This document shows, in pieces, positions 23,600 through 33,940 of a DNA stretch of 64,000 nucleotides. The DNA is taken from positions 23,048 through 87,047 of the forward strand of contig JBJMGV010000113.1 of assembly GCA_045807725.1 (NCBI GenBank), in the 5' to 3' direction. Below the pieces are notes generated by a model. It saw only the letters and a program-made list of their open reading frames with translations. It searched no databases and was not told where the DNA came from. A program made the position numbers and the translations under genes. The stretch's first letter is position 1. Each line of letters begins with the position of its first letter. This stretch comes from DATENM01 sp045807725. Lineage in GTDB: Bacteria > Acidobacteriota > Blastocatellia > UBA7656.

Positions 23600-25219
23600 A
23601 GTCCAGACGGGTTTCTTCGGCTGGTTGCGCTTCTTGAAGTTCGGGTGGTTCTCAAGAATGCGGCGGCATTTCTCAAGGCCGGCGACGATCTTCGAGGCGA
23701 GCGCCTGCGGTGGCGCAAGCTTCTCGGCGCGCTCAAACATTCGGAGCGCGCGTTCAGGATCGAGCACCGTGAGCGCGCATTCCGCGCCCTGCACCAGCGC
23801 CCGCACTGTGTTGGCATCGTCGGGCCAGGCGTTGGCCAGGCGCTCGTATTCGACCGCCGCCTCGCGGTTCATCTGCGCTTCGCGCAGGTAATCGCAGATC
23901 GTTATCCATTCGCGCGTCGGGATGCGCGGGCGAACGTCGTTATCGGGGAAGACCGACAGCAGGTTGTCGTAAGCCAGTAGCGCCGCCTCCTTGTCGTTGC
24001 GTTGCAGGTGGTAGCGGATCAAGCGCCCATACATCGCGTTGAGTTGATCGTAATTCTGCTGTCGCTCGTAGACGTGAATCAGCGCCAGGATGGCTTCGAG
24101 GTTGTCGTGATCTTTCATCAGGTGCGAGCGCAGCTTGCGCTCGGCCATATCGAGCTTGCCCTGATCCATCATCTCAAGACCCTCTTGCACAGCCTGCGGC
24201 GCGGCGAACGATACCTTGGCTTCGATCTTCGGGTTGATGTGCGTCTCTTCGTACTTTGTAGCCTTCATTACGCCGGCGAAGGCCGCCCCATAAATGAAGC
24301 CGGCGATGTGCGCCGAAAAAGCCGTGCCCCCGCCGTTGCTCTTGCGGTTGAAGTACCAGAGGATGAGATTCTCGATGAAGTAGGAGATCAAGAAAAGATA
24401 GCTCGGCAGCATCACGACGAGCCGCTTCCTCGACAGCAGGAAGCCGAGGAAGTTGCCCGGCCAGAACAGCAGCTTGATCTTGGTGCGCGGCAGCCGGATC
24501 AGAAAGGCTCCCATCGTCGCCGAGATCGCTCCCGACGCGCCGATCAGCGGTACGGTTGAAGGCGAAACGATGAATGGAATGCACGCCGCCACCGCGCCGA
24601 CGAGATAGAAGCTCAGAAAGACGCCGCGCCCCCAGAAGTCTTCGAGCACGAAAGCGATGGCGAAGAAGAAGATCATATTGCCGAACAGGTGCTCGTAGCC
24701 GCCGTGCAGGAAGGCGCAGGTGATCAGTTGATAGAACTTCCATTCGCCGTTCGGGGCGAAGCCATAGCGGTAGTTGACGGTTCCCTTTCTCGCATCGACG
24801 AAGGCCATCAGTTTCTTGTTGAACTCTTCGCGTAACTGCGCGGCTTCAGCCGTGCGCAGCCAAGCTTCATACTCGCTCGCCGTGTCCGGGTGGCGCTTCA
24901 TCTGGTCTTTAATCATCTCGGCCTCATCTTTACTCATCAGGCCGTACTGAACCAGCTTGTTGCGCACGTCGTCGTCAGCCGCCAGCGCTTCGTTGCGGTC
25001 GAGGAATTGCGACAACTCGCCATAACTCTTCACGACATCTTTCATATTGCTGGCCTGCGCCGGCAACGACGCGAAATAGATGAGCACGCAAAGCCCCATA
25101 ATGGTGAACGTCACCCAGGGCAGGCGGCGCACGGTCGAATTCTCGTTGCCGATGGGAATGAAGCTGCCGATCACGGCGAGAAAGATGATGATGCAGATGA
25201 AGATGAACAGTTCGAGCAT
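23597..25219 (-). CDS. Rhomboid intramembrane protease with TPR domain
   Basis: 540 residues. TM1 is at about 2-24 and TM2 at about 35-52. A long extramembrane insert (about 55-155, helical, charged) precedes the rhomboid core with HGGYEHLFGNM (His172, His177, Asn181), catalytic S229 in GASGA and catalytic H304 in FSAHIAGF. The C-terminal 200 residues form TPR-like helical repeats (EGLEMMDQGKLDMAERKL and later repeats). Rhomboids cut membrane proteins within the bilayer. The TPR part probably recruits substrate or partner proteins. ATG 25219 follows GAGG. The stop lies inside a 7-mer repeat tract. Confidence 0.9.
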   Translation of the reverse strand: MLELFIFICIIIFLAVIGSFIPIGNENSTVRRLPWVTFTIMGLCVLIYFASLPAQASNMKDVVKSYGELSQFLDRNEALAADDDVRNKLVQYGLMSKDEAEMIKDQMKRHPDTASEYEAWLRTAEAAQLREEFNKKLMAFVDARKGTVNYRYGFAPNGEWKFYQLITCAFLHGGYEHLFGNMIFFFAIAFVLEDFWGRGVFLSFYLVGAVAACIPFIVSPSTVPLIGASGAISATMGAFLIRLPRTKIKLLFWPGNFLGFLLSRKRLVVMLPSYLFLISYFIENLILWYFNRKSNGGGTAFSAHIAGFIYGAAFAGVMKATKYEETHINPKIEAKVSFAAPQAVQEGLEMMDQGKLDMAERKLRSHLMKDHDNLEAILALIHVYERQQNYDQLNAMYGRLIRYHLQRNDKEAALLAYDNLLSVFPDNDVRPRIPTREWITICDYLREAQMNREAAVEYERLANAWPDDANTVRALVQGAECALTVLDPERALRMFERAEKLAPPQALASKIVAGLEKCRRILENHPNFKKRNQPKKPVWT

Positions 25220-25411
25220 GGCGAGACCTCACAGGTCGAGAGGCAAACTTCTGGAGGGGCAGCGAACGCGCTGGCGTGCGTGGCGTGCCAGCGGACTGCG
25301 GCGATGATAGCAAAGCGCCCCAGTCGCTTCAATACTATTGTTCGCGCGGTGTGATGCGGGCGAGACGGAGAGCAAAAGGCGGATAAATGCAGGCTGGACG
25401 GCGACCGGCGA

Positions 25412-26653
25412 TCACATCTGGTTGTTGCTGACAGCGGCGGGTTCTTCGGTAGCCTCGACCTTCGGCGCGCCGGCGGCAGGGACGCGCAGCGCGTGTTTGC
25501 CGGGCGGCGTCGAGCCGCGCTGAAGCTCAGGGTTCAAATCCAGCAATGCGCCATACGAAATGTTCAGCTTCTTAGCCAGCGGGCGCAGGTCGGTCTGCTT
25601 GGCGACCCAGCGCGTCTCGTAGCGGTAAGGGTAGGCCGGCGGCAACTCGAAGCCATACTTCTTCGGCGTCTTGGCAATTGTCACAACGGCCAGAATGGCC
25701 GGCACGTAATTGCGCGTCTCCTGCGCGAGAAAGCCGCTGCGATGCAAACGCCAGAAATCGCGCGTGCCGGCGCGCGTAATCGCCGAGTCTACATTGCCCT
25801 CGCCGGTGTTGTAAGCCGCCAGCGCCAGCGCCCAGTCGTTGTGATAACGCGTTGCCAGGAACTTCAGATAGCGAGCCGCCGCGCGCGTTGACTTTTCAGG
25901 GTTGGCGCGCTCGTCTACCCAGTAATTCTGCTGAAGGCCAAAGCGCGAGCCGGTCGCGGGGATGAATTGCCAGATGCCTTTCGCCGCCGCCGACGATAGC
26001 GAGTAAGGATTCCAGCCCGACTCGACCTGCGCCAGCCAGATCAAATCGGTCGGCACACCTTCTTCCTTGAAGATGCGCTCGGCCATCGCGCGATAGCGCA
26101 CAGAACGCGCAAGGCCCGCTTCCATCGTCGCGCGCCCGCGCCCGCGCGTGAAATAGCTGATGAATTGTTTTATGGGATAGGCCGCGTCGAAGCTGAAGTT
26201 GAAGCGCGCGTTGATCTCCTGATCGTCGGCGGCGACCTCTTCAAGATCGGCCTCCGACAGCGAGGCCAGCTTATCGAGCGGCGATGGCTCGTAACGCTGC
26301 TCGCTGAAGCCGCCGTCTTTCGCTTCCATCGAGATGATCTGGTAGCGATTGATTTTTTCGATCAACTCGCGGTAGTAAGCGCGAAGCTCATCGTCGGTGG
26401 CGATATTGATGGTGGCCGTGAGAATCGAATCGACGGCCTCGTCGAACTCGCGGCGGGCCATATCGAACTGCTTGCTTTTGTACGCCTCTTCGCCGCGCTG
26501 AAAGTGACGTTCAGCCGCCGCCTTGGTGTCGCGCACGAGTTCCTGTTTGACTTCCTGCGCGCGGTCGGACGCAAAAGCGGCGTGCGCCAGCGGCGAGCCG
26601 CTCGCCAGTATGGCGGAAAGGGCGATCAAACTGAGGATGCGCTTTGTCGTCAT
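25412..26653 (-). CDS. MltD-like lytic transglycosylase
   Basis: 413 residues from ATG 26653, which has GGGAA 7 nt upstream; a GTG two codons earlier is possible. Signal peptide (about 1-28), a helical repeat region (about 40-105), then the SLT domain with catalytic E211 (LAQVESGWNPYSLSSAAAKG), IWQFIPATG and LAAYNTGEGNV. A short C-terminal LysM-like segment (KQTDLRPLAKKLNISYGALL) suggests peptidoglycan binding. It cuts glycan strands in the periplasm. It differs from E. coli MltD by lacking a lipobox and having a single LysM-like unit. The 192-bp gap to the rhomboid gene holds nothing recognisable. Confidence 0.9.
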   Translation of the reverse strand: MTTKRILSLIALSAILASGSPLAHAAFASDRAQEVKQELVRDTKAAAERHFQRGEEAYKSKQFDMARREFDEAVDSILTATINIATDDELRAYYRELIEKINRYQIISMEAKDGGFSEQRYEPSPLDKLASLSEADLEEVAADDQEINARFNFSFDAAYPIKQFISYFTRGRGRATMEAGLARSVRYRAMAERIFKEEGVPTDLIWLAQVESGWNPYSLSSAAAKGIWQFIPATGSRFGLQQNYWVDERANPEKSTRAAARYLKFLATRYHNDWALALAAYNTGEGNVDSAITRAGTRDFWRLHRSGFLAQETRNYVPAILAVVTIAKTPKKYGFELPPAYPYRYETRWVAKQTDLRPLAKKLNISYGALLDLNPELQRGSTPPGKHALRVPAAGAPKVEATEEPAAVSNNQM

Positions 26654-26761
26654 CAACACATTCCCAAACGCGCGGGGCCGCGTCCCGGTTCGATTATTGA
26701 TTATACCCGAACCCGCCGTTTGAGGGGACAGTTAGCGATCAAGCACAAGGGAATCGCAAGA

Positions 26762-26867
26762 ATAGGATACAGGATTCAGGATTCAGTTAGTGAGTCAATG
26801 GAAAGACTATCGCTGAATCCTATCGCTTGCGGTTGGCGCAGCCGCCCTGAATCCTGAATCCTGTATC

Positions 26868-26872
<5 letters not shown>
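26762..26872. repeat. Inverted 7-mer tract (AGGATTC family)
   Basis: Left arm 26762-26786 (GGATACAGGATTCAGGATTC) and right arm 26847-26872 are complementary. The right arm contains the stop codon of the ABC permease gene (26868-26870). The gap 26654-26867 holds only this tract. Confidence 0.88.
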
Positions 26873-28087
<1,215 letters not shown>

Positions 28088-28091
<4 letters not shown>

Positions 28092-28897
28092 TCGTCGTCG
28101 TCCTCCTCGTCGTCTTCCATCGGCGGCAGGCTTTCAAGTTCTTCACGCGCCGAGCGCTGTTCTTCAATTCGTTCGTCGCGCTTGATGCGCCCGTCTTTGA
28201 AGACGACAACGCGGCGCGCGTACTGCGCGATGTCCGGCTCGTGCGTGACCAGCGCGATGGTGATGCCGCGCTCTTCATTCAGTCGCTGGAAGACATCCAT
28301 CACTTCAATCGAGGTGCGGCTGTCGAGGTTGCCGGTCGGCTCGTCGGCCAGGATGATGGCCGGCTGATTGACCAGCGCCCGCGCGATGGCGACGCGCTGC
28401 TGCTGGCCGCCCGACAGTTGATTCGGCATGTTGTGCATGCGTTGACTGAGGCCGACAATCTCTAGCGCCTCGGTGGCGCGCTTGATCCGCTCGGCGGTCT
28501 TCAATCCAAGATAGAGCATCGGCAGCTCGACATTTTCAATCGCCGACGTGCGCGATAGAAGATTGAAGCCTTGAAAGACGAAACCGATCTTGCGATTGCG
28601 TATGTCGGCCAGCTCGTCTTTCGAGAGCGTCGAGACATCCTGCCCGTCAAGAAAGTAATGCCCGCGCGTCGGCTTATCGAGACAGCCGATAATGTTCATC
28701 GTCGTCGATTTGCCTGAACCCGACGCGCCCATAATGGCGACGAAATCGCCGCGCTCGATTTGCAGGTTGATGCCGCGCAGCGCGTGAATCTCGACATCAC
28801 CCATCTTATAAATTTTGTGGATGTGATCGAGCTGGATCAGCGACGCGCCCACCCCGTCAACCGCGCTCTCTTTTTCAGTGATGACCCGCGTGTCCAA
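28088..28897 (-). CDS. MacB/LolD-type ABC transporter ATPase
   Basis: 269 residues. Walker A GASGSGKST, Q-loop VFQGFNLL, signature LSGGQQQRVAIARAL, Walker B IILADEPTGNLD and H-loop VTHEPD are all intact. The C-terminus carries an acidic tail (PPMEDDEEDDDE). The start is TTG, supported by GGGAG 7 nt upstream; the first 20 residues precede the conserved core. It powers the permease encoded immediately downstream (4-nt overlap). In E. coli MacB the ATPase and permease are one polypeptide; here they are separate, as in many MacB-like systems. Confidence 0.93.
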
Positions 28898-28911
28898 TAG
28901 AATCTCCCAGA

Positions 28912-29004
28912 TCAGAAGTCAGGAGTCAGAAGTCAGAATGAAAAATGAAGCCGGCTATTGCCTCCGCTTTATTCTGACTCCTGACTTCTGACTCCTGACT
29001 TCTT
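28912..29004. repeat. Inverted 7-mer tract (CAGAAGT/CAGGAGT family)
   Basis: Left arm about 28912-28939 reads CAGAAGT, CAGGAGT, CAGAAGT. Right arm 28971-29004 is complementary (CTGACTC, CTGACTT alternating). It lies between the fusion-protein stop and the ATPase start inside one operon. Confidence 0.88.
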
Positions 29005-29008
29005 CTTT

Positions 29009-30613
29009 CTACCGTCCGCGCCCGCCGCCGCCACCGCCCATCGGGCGCTGTTGGAAGGGCGAGCCGCCTTGCTGCGAACGGTTGCTGTTGCCGCCGCTAT
29101 CGTTCTGGCCGATGACGATGATGTCGCCTTCTTTCAAATCGCCGGTGACCTCGGTGACGCGGCCATTCGTGAGGCCCGTGCGCACAAAGCGCGGCTCGAT
29201 CTGTTTATTGTCGCCGACCATAACCCAGATCATCTGTCCTTGTCGCCGCTGGCCGTCGCCGCCACCACCGCCGGCTTGATTAGCTTGATTGCCTTCGCCG
29301 CCCTGTCCGGCTTGTCCGGGCTGACCCTGGCCGCGCCGCCCGCCTTGCTGCTCGCCTTGCGCGGCGGGCGGCTGTCCCTGTGCGGCGGGCTGCTGGCCTT
29401 GCGCGCCTTGATCGCCGCCCTGCCGTTCGGCCTGTCGCTGAGTGCGGCGCTCTTCCGCCTTCTGTTTCGCCGCATCCATTTTGGCGCGCATCTCTTCTTC
29501 AGAGAGGTTCGGCCTGAAGCGCAGCGCCGCGTTCGGCACAGTCATCACGTTTTCGCTACGCGCCACAGGGATCGTGATGTTGGCCGTCATCCCAGGCCGC
29601 AGCTTCAAGTCAGGGTTCGCTACGTCAATGACCGCCGAATAGGTGACGACATTCTGCGTCGTCTGCGCGTTCAAACGCAGTTGGGTGATTTCGCCGGTGA
29701 AGGTCTCGCCCGGAAATGCATCAACGTTAAAATTGGCCTTGATGCCTTGCTTGATCTGGCCAACATCGGCTTCATCAATCGAGGCCAGCACCTGCATCTT
29801 CGTCAAGTCGTTGGCAATCGTGAAGAGCGTCGGCGCTTGCAGGCTGGCAGCGACTGTCTGCCCGATGTCAACTGCGCGCGACACCACGACGCCATCAATC
29901 GGCGAGGCGATAATCGAATGGTCGAGGTTGGCCTGCTGCTGTGTGAGCTGGGCCTGCGCCTGCGCCAGCCCCGCCTTGGCCTGATCGAGCTTGGCGCGCG
30001 ATTGCGCCAGTCCGGCCTGCACCTGTCCGAGCTGGGCGACAGCCTGTTCGTAGCGCGCGGCGGCGGCGTTGGCAGCCGCCTGTGAGGCCTGGATGTCGCG
30101 GCTGGCAATCACGTTCTTGAGTTCCTGATTGCGCCTGACCACGTCGAGGGCGTCTTCGCGTTGCACGCGGTTGACTTCGACGTTGGCCTGTGACGCCTTG
30201 ACGTTGGCCTGCTGGTTAACGATGTCGGTCTGCGCCGCGACGATGGCCGCCTGCTGGTTCTGCACGTTGGCGCGTGCGTTATCTACTTGCGCCTGAAAGA
30301 TGGCCGGGTCGAGCCGCGCGATCACCTGCCCGCGCTTGACCTGCGAATTGAAGTCCGCGCCGAGCCACTGCACCGTGCCTGAGACTTGCGAGCCGACCTG
30401 CACAGTCGTCACCGCCTGCACGGTTCCGGTCGCCGAGACGCTGACTTCAACATTGCCGCGCTCGACTTTGGCGGTGATGTAATCGCCGGCTGCCGCCTTC
30501 CTGCCCCACAACATAAAGGCGGCGATGGCAGCGCAAGTGAGCAACAAGAGAGCGGCCAGTAGCCCTTTGCGTCGCTTAAACGTCGCGCTGATTCTGCTGA
30601 GTATTTCTGCCAT
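29009..30613 (-). CDS. MacA-like periplasmic membrane fusion protein
   Basis: 534 residues. N-terminal membrane anchor (about 18-38), first half of the barrel-sandwich domain (GTVQAVTTVQVGSQVSGTVQ), a long coiled-coil hairpin (about 95-235) rich in Ala/Gln, the second lipoyl half (IIASPIDGVVVSRAVDIGQT) and a beta-barrel. Unusual features are a Gln/Gly/Ala-rich low-complexity stretch of about 100 residues (about 385-470) placed in the membrane-proximal domain, and a Gly-Arg tail (MGGGGGGRGR). It links the inner-membrane permease to an outer-membrane channel. GAGGA precedes the ATG. First gene of the three-gene exporter operon. Confidence 0.9.
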   Translation of the reverse strand: MAEILSRISATFKRRKGLLAALLLLTCAAIAAFMLWGRKAAAGDYITAKVERGNVEVSVSATGTVQAVTTVQVGSQVSGTVQWLGADFNSQVKRGQVIARLDPAIFQAQVDNARANVQNQQAAIVAAQTDIVNQQANVKASQANVEVNRVQREDALDVVRRNQELKNVIASRDIQASQAAANAAAARYEQAVAQLGQVQAGLAQSRAKLDQAKAGLAQAQAQLTQQQANLDHSIIASPIDGVVVSRAVDIGQTVAASLQAPTLFTIANDLTKMQVLASIDEADVGQIKQGIKANFNVDAFPGETFTGEITQLRLNAQTTQNVVTYSAVIDVANPDLKLRPGMTANITIPVARSENVMTVPNAALRFRPNLSEEEMRAKMDAAKQKAEERRTQRQAERQGGDQGAQGQQPAAQGQPPAAQGEQQGGRRGQGQPGQAGQGGEGNQANQAGGGGGDGQRRQGQMIWVMVGDNKQIEPRFVRTGLTNGRVTEVTGDLKEGDIIVIGQNDSGGNSNRSQQGGSPFQQRPMGGGGGGRGR

Positions 30614-30775
30614 ATCGAATCCTCATCCTTGAGAATCTTCTCCACTCTATGATGAAGTCCATTCTCTTAATCTTGCCACAGTTCTTAGACGAAGTGAAAA
30701 GTAGCGCGGTTACAGGAAAGCCTTTGATTATTCAGGCGTCCGCAGTCGAACGAAATTGGAGAATCCAACAGCGTG

Positions 30776-31870
30776 TTAATTGTCGGCAATCTGGCGAAGC
30801 TGCGCAAGTCCGGCCTCGCGCGCCTCGTCGCTTGTGGCGCGCAAGGTAATGTGACCGAGCTTACGATACGGGCGCGGCGCTTTGCCGTAAAGGTGCAGGT
30901 GGGCGTTGTCTGTCGCGAGCACGCTGCGCAAGTCGGGGATGGTGCCGATCAGGTTGAGCATCGCCGCGTAGCCGACCGGCGCGGTCGAGCCGAGCGGCCA
31001 ACCGAGAATAGCGCGCAGGTGGTTTTCAAACTGGCTCGTCTCCGCGCCTTCAATCGTCCAGTGGCCGGAGTTGTGAACGCGCGGGGCCATCTCGTTTGCA
31101 AGCAAGTGGCCGTCGCGCTCGAAGAACTCGATGGCCAGCACGCCGACATAATTCAACGCTTCGAGCGCCGCGCAGGCGTAGCCTTCGGCTTCGCGTTGTA
31201 GCTCGGAAGTGGCTTTGGAAGCCGGGCACAGGGATAAGCGCAGAATGCCTTCGCGGTGGTGATTCTCGACCAGCGGATAGAAAGCCGTCTCGCCGCTGCG
31301 GCTGCGAACGGCGAGAATCGAGACTTCGCGCTCGAAGGCGACGAAGCTTTCGAGGATCAGCGGCACGCCGCCCAGCGACTGCCAAGCTTGCGACACGTCT
31401 TCGGTTTTGCGAATGACGACTTGTCCTTTGCCGTCGTAACCGAAGCGCCGCGTCTTCAACACCGCCGGCAGTCCCATATCATTCAGCGCGTTCTTCAGAT
31501 CATCCCAGGTATCGACCGCGACAAAGCTCGGCGTCGGGATGCCCAGCCGCTCGAAGAAACGTTTTTCGGTTAGACGATCCTGCGCCGCTTCGAGGGCTTC
31601 GGGTGGTGGGAAGACCGGCACGCGGCGGCTCAGGAAACGCGCCGTGTCAACCGGAACGTTCTCGAATTCATAAGTGATTACGTCGAGGCCGCGCGCGAAT
31701 CGCTTCAGCGCATCGGTGTCGTTGAAGTCTGCGGCCATCAACTCGCTGACGTGGCCGGCGGGCGCTTCAGATGACAAGTCGAGCGTGCGAAAGCGCAGGC
31801 CGAGCGGGTAGCCGGCCAGCGCCAGCATACGCCCCAATTGTCCGCCGCCGAGTATGCCGACCTGCATCAC
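30776..31870 (-). CDS. purK: N5-carboxyaminoimidazole ribonucleotide synthase
   Basis: 364 residues, an ATP-grasp enzyme. The N-terminal dinucleotide-like motif VGILGGGQLGRMLALAG and ATP-grasp elements (AVLKTRRFGYDGKGQ, FEREVSILAVRS, NEMAPRVHNSGHWTIEGAET) are intact. It uses ATP and bicarbonate to convert aminoimidazole ribonucleotide to N5-CAIR in purine synthesis. It overlaps purE by 4 nt and follows it in the operon, so the two consecutive steps are translated together. Confidence 0.96.
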   Translation of the reverse strand: MMQVGILGGGQLGRMLALAGYPLGLRFRTLDLSSEAPAGHVSELMAADFNDTDALKRFARGLDVITYEFENVPVDTARFLSRRVPVFPPPEALEAAQDRLTEKRFFERLGIPTPSFVAVDTWDDLKNALNDMGLPAVLKTRRFGYDGKGQVVIRKTEDVSQAWQSLGGVPLILESFVAFEREVSILAVRSRSGETAFYPLVENHHREGILRLSLCPASKATSELQREAEGYACAALEALNYVGVLAIEFFERDGHLLANEMAPRVHNSGHWTIEGAETSQFENHLRAILGWPLGSTAPVGYAAMLNLIGTIPDLRSVLATDNAHLHLYGKAPRPYRKLGHITLRATSDEAREAGLAQLRQIADN

Positions 31871-32379
31871 GCCTCCCTCGGGTCGGCCCGGTCGAGCACC
31901 GTCTGTGTTTGCTTTTGACGATAGGCTTTCAATGCCTCGCGCAAAGGCGGGTACTTGTTGCCGAGCATCGCCGTCGCCAGCAACGCCGCGTTGATCGCGC
32001 CGGCGCGACCAATGGCCAGCGTGCCGACGGGGATGCCGGCAGGCATCTGCACGATGGATAAGAGCGAGTCCATGCCGCGCAACGCTTTCGATTCGACCGG
32101 CACGCCGAGAACCGGCAGCGCGGTCTTAGCGGCGGTCATACCGGGCAGGTGGGCCGCGCCGCCCGCGCCGGCGATGATGACTTCGAGGCCGCGCGATTCG
32201 GCGGTGGCGGCGTACTCGAACAGCAGGTCGGGCGTGCGGTGGGCGCTGACGACGCGAACTTCAAACGGCACACCGAGCGCGGTGAGCGTCTCGGCAGCGT
32301 GCGCCATCGTCTCCCAGTCAGAGGTCGAACCCATAATGATGCCAACCAGCGGCTGCGTCATTGCATCAGGCACGTTCAT
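31867..32379 (-). CDS. purE: N5-CAIR mutase (PurE)
   Basis: 170 residues. Class I PurE signatures are present: IIMGSTSDWETM at the N-terminus, VVSAHRTPD, and the loop AGAGGAAHLPGM. It moves the carboxyl group of N5-CAIR to carbon 4 to give CAIR. The start may be ATG 32379 or the ATG six codons later (32361), closer to the conserved core; neither has an ideal ribosome site. First gene of purE-purK. Confidence 0.96.
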   Translation of the reverse strand: MNVPDAMTQPLVGIIMGSTSDWETMAHAAETLTALGVPFEVRVVSAHRTPDLLFEYAATAESRGLEVIIAGAGGAAHLPGMTAAKTALPVLGVPVESKALRGMDSLLSIVQMPAGIPVGTLAIGRAGAINAALLATAMLGNKYPPLREALKAYRQKQTQTVLDRADPREA

Positions 32380-32462
32380 TCCTGAACGATAATGCGCCGG
32401 GTCACGGGCGTCAACGGGTCTTCTGCGGTCAATGCACTCAGGCTTTGCGCAATGTGAATAGC

Positions 32463-32573
32463 GTCGAAGGCGAATGCGGCATTCGCGTTACGAATGACGA
32501 TCTGCGCCCGGAAAACTTCGACACGCCGGCGAAGGTCGAAGCCTTCGTCGAGCGCGCCAACACCGCGCAATGA
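32463..32573 (+). pseudogene. Possible acyl-carrier-protein C-terminal remnant
   Basis: The reading frame ends with CGIRVTNDDLRPENFD followed by TPAKVEAFVERANTAQ and a stop. This resembles the last third of acyl carrier proteins (FGIEV-x-DEDL-x-PENFDS pattern and the final helix). The upstream part with the DSL serine that carries phosphopantetheine cannot be found in any frame. It lies between hpt and purE on the opposite strand. Read as a decayed fragment; chance similarity remains possible. Confidence 0.35.
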
Positions 32574-32581
32574 GTGATGAG

Positions 32582-33154
32582 TTATTTCTTCACCAGTTCT
32601 TCGGGATTTTGCGGCACGGCGATGAAGGGCAGGTTGCGGTAGAGTTCGCCGACATCCAGACCATAACCGACGACGAACTCATTCGGGATCGTGAAGCCGA
32701 TGTAGCGCGCCTCGACTTCGATCTGGTGGCGGTCGGGCTTATCGAGCAGCGCCGCGATGGCCAGGCTGTTCACCTCGCGCGCCTTGAAGATGTTGACCAT
32801 GTAGTTGAGCGTCAGCCCGGTGTCGATGATGTCTTCGACGACCAGCACATCTTTACCGGCGAGGCTAACATCGAGGTCTTTCGTAATGCGCACCTCGCCC
32901 GATGATTTGGTCGCCGCGCCGTAACTGGATATGCCGATGAAGTCGAGCGACACCGGCAGGTCAATCGCCCGCATCAAGTCGGACAGAAAGACGCACGCGC
33001 CCTTGAGCACGCCGAGCAGGTGCAGATTCTTGCCCGCATAATCGCGGGTGATCTGCTCGCCCATCGCCCGCACGCGCGCCCGCAACTGTTCTTCACTGAT
33101 CAGCACTTTGAGATTGGGATCGTTGATGAAAGACAGCTTTTCCTGCGCGCTCAT
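32582..33154 (-). CDS. hpt: Hypoxanthine phosphoribosyltransferase
   Basis: 190 residues. The PRPP-binding loop VLVVEDIIDTGLTL, the flexible-loop start SSYGAATKSSGEV and the PPi loop region GVLKGACVFL are intact. It salvages hypoxanthine (and usually guanine) to IMP/GMP using PRPP in the cytosol. AGGAGAGG precedes the ATG. Close by on the same strand are purE and purK, so purine synthesis and salvage genes are grouped, although a 200-bp gap separates them. Confidence 0.95.
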   Translation of the reverse strand: MSAQEKLSFINDPNLKVLISEEQLRARVRAMGEQITRDYAGKNLHLLGVLKGACVFLSDLMRAIDLPVSLDFIGISSYGAATKSSGEVRITKDLDVSLAGKDVLVVEDIIDTGLTLNYMVNIFKAREVNSLAIAALLDKPDRHQIEVEARYIGFTIPNEFVVGYGLDVGELYRNLPFIAVPQNPEELVKK

Positions 33155-33306
33155 TCGCCTCTCCTGATGTTGGGTTGATTGGATTCAGCCCGCACTATAA
33201 GCAATGCCCGCGAGGCTGTCAACCTGACCCGTATGCGAGTTTCCGTGAAAAGCGAAGCCCGCTATAATCAGGCGGCAACCTTGCGATGAAGGCGGCAGGA
33301 GGCGAG

Positions 33307-33780
33307 ATGTTCGGCAGATCGAAGAGGCAGTCACTAAAGCGCGCACCAGCCGCGAGCGCGGCGCACCTGGCGCTGGGCGAGCGCGGCGAAACGTTGGCGC
33401 TCGATTACTTGAAATATAACGAAGATTACGAAATCGTCGCTACCAATTTCCTCGTACCTCTGGGGCGCGGCCTGACAGGGCAGAAGCTGACGGGCGAGAT
33501 CGACATCATCGCTTACGACGGCCCGACGCTCTGCTTCGTTGAAGTGAAGACGCGAAGCTCAGACGAGTTCGCCGCGCCCGAACGCGCCGTTGACCTGCGC
33601 AAGCAACGGCAGATTGCCCGCGCCGCGCGCCGCTATCGCCGATTGATGAACGTCACCGACGAAGCCTATCGCTATGATGTCGTCACCGTGATTGCGTGCG
33701 CCACTGGCGCGCAAATCGAGTTGTTGCGCAGTTACTTTGACGACCGCGTCTTCCAGCGCAGCCGCTTCTTTCAAGAGTAG
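33307..33780 (+). CDS. YraN/UPF0102 family nuclease-like protein
   Basis: 157 residues from ATG 33307, selected because AGGAGG lies just upstream; an ATG seven codons earlier has no such site. The fold of Holliday-junction-resolvase-like nucleases is shown by GERGETLALDYL, the acidic GEIDIIAYDG and the FVEVKTRSS motif (D...E-x-K). The family's role is not firmly known; it is thought to act on DNA. A TATAAT at 33263-33268 may be its -10 box. The stop codon runs straight into a 7-mer repeat tract. Confidence 0.88.
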   Translation: MFGRSKRQSLKRAPAASAAHLALGERGETLALDYLKYNEDYEIVATNFLVPLGRGLTGQKLTGEIDIIAYDGPTLCFVEVKTRSSDEFAAPERAVDLRKQRQIARAARRYRRLMNVTDEAYRYDVVTVIACATGAQIELLRSYFDDRVFQRSRFFQE

Positions 33781-33937
33781 GCAGGAGGCAGTGATCAGTG
33801 GCCAGTAATCAGTTGATAGTTGATAGCTGATAGTTGATAGTTCCTCAAGCTCCGTTAGGAGCGCAATGTTTCTAAAACATTTCGTCCCTACGGGACGGAT
33901 TGACAACTCACAGCCGATAACTGACCACTGACCACTG
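33781..33937. repeat. 7-mer tract, one 51-bp family unit, 7-mer tract
   Basis: The left tract from 33781 reads AGGCAGG, AGGCAGT, GATCAGT, GGCCAGT, AATCAGT, TGATAGT. One reverse unit starts at 33846 (CAAGCTCCGTTAGGAGCG) and faces a degenerate partner (ACATTTCGTCCCTACGGGAC). The right tract (AACTGAC, CACTGAC, CACTGCT) ends at the queA start codon. Confidence 0.85.
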
Positions 33938-33940
33938 CTC

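Noticed and set aside
25525..25540. tRNA T-loop-like GGTTCAAATCC
   Set aside because: It lies inside the MltD-like coding sequence and no acceptor or anticodon arms are found around it.
29051..30085. 344-codon open frame opposite the membrane fusion protein
   Set aside because: Antisense shadow; no domain is recognised and the opposite strand is a complete MacA-like protein.
32376..32570. 64-codon minus-strand frame between purE and hpt
   Set aside because: No family resemblance; the plus strand of the same bases reads more like a protein remnant.
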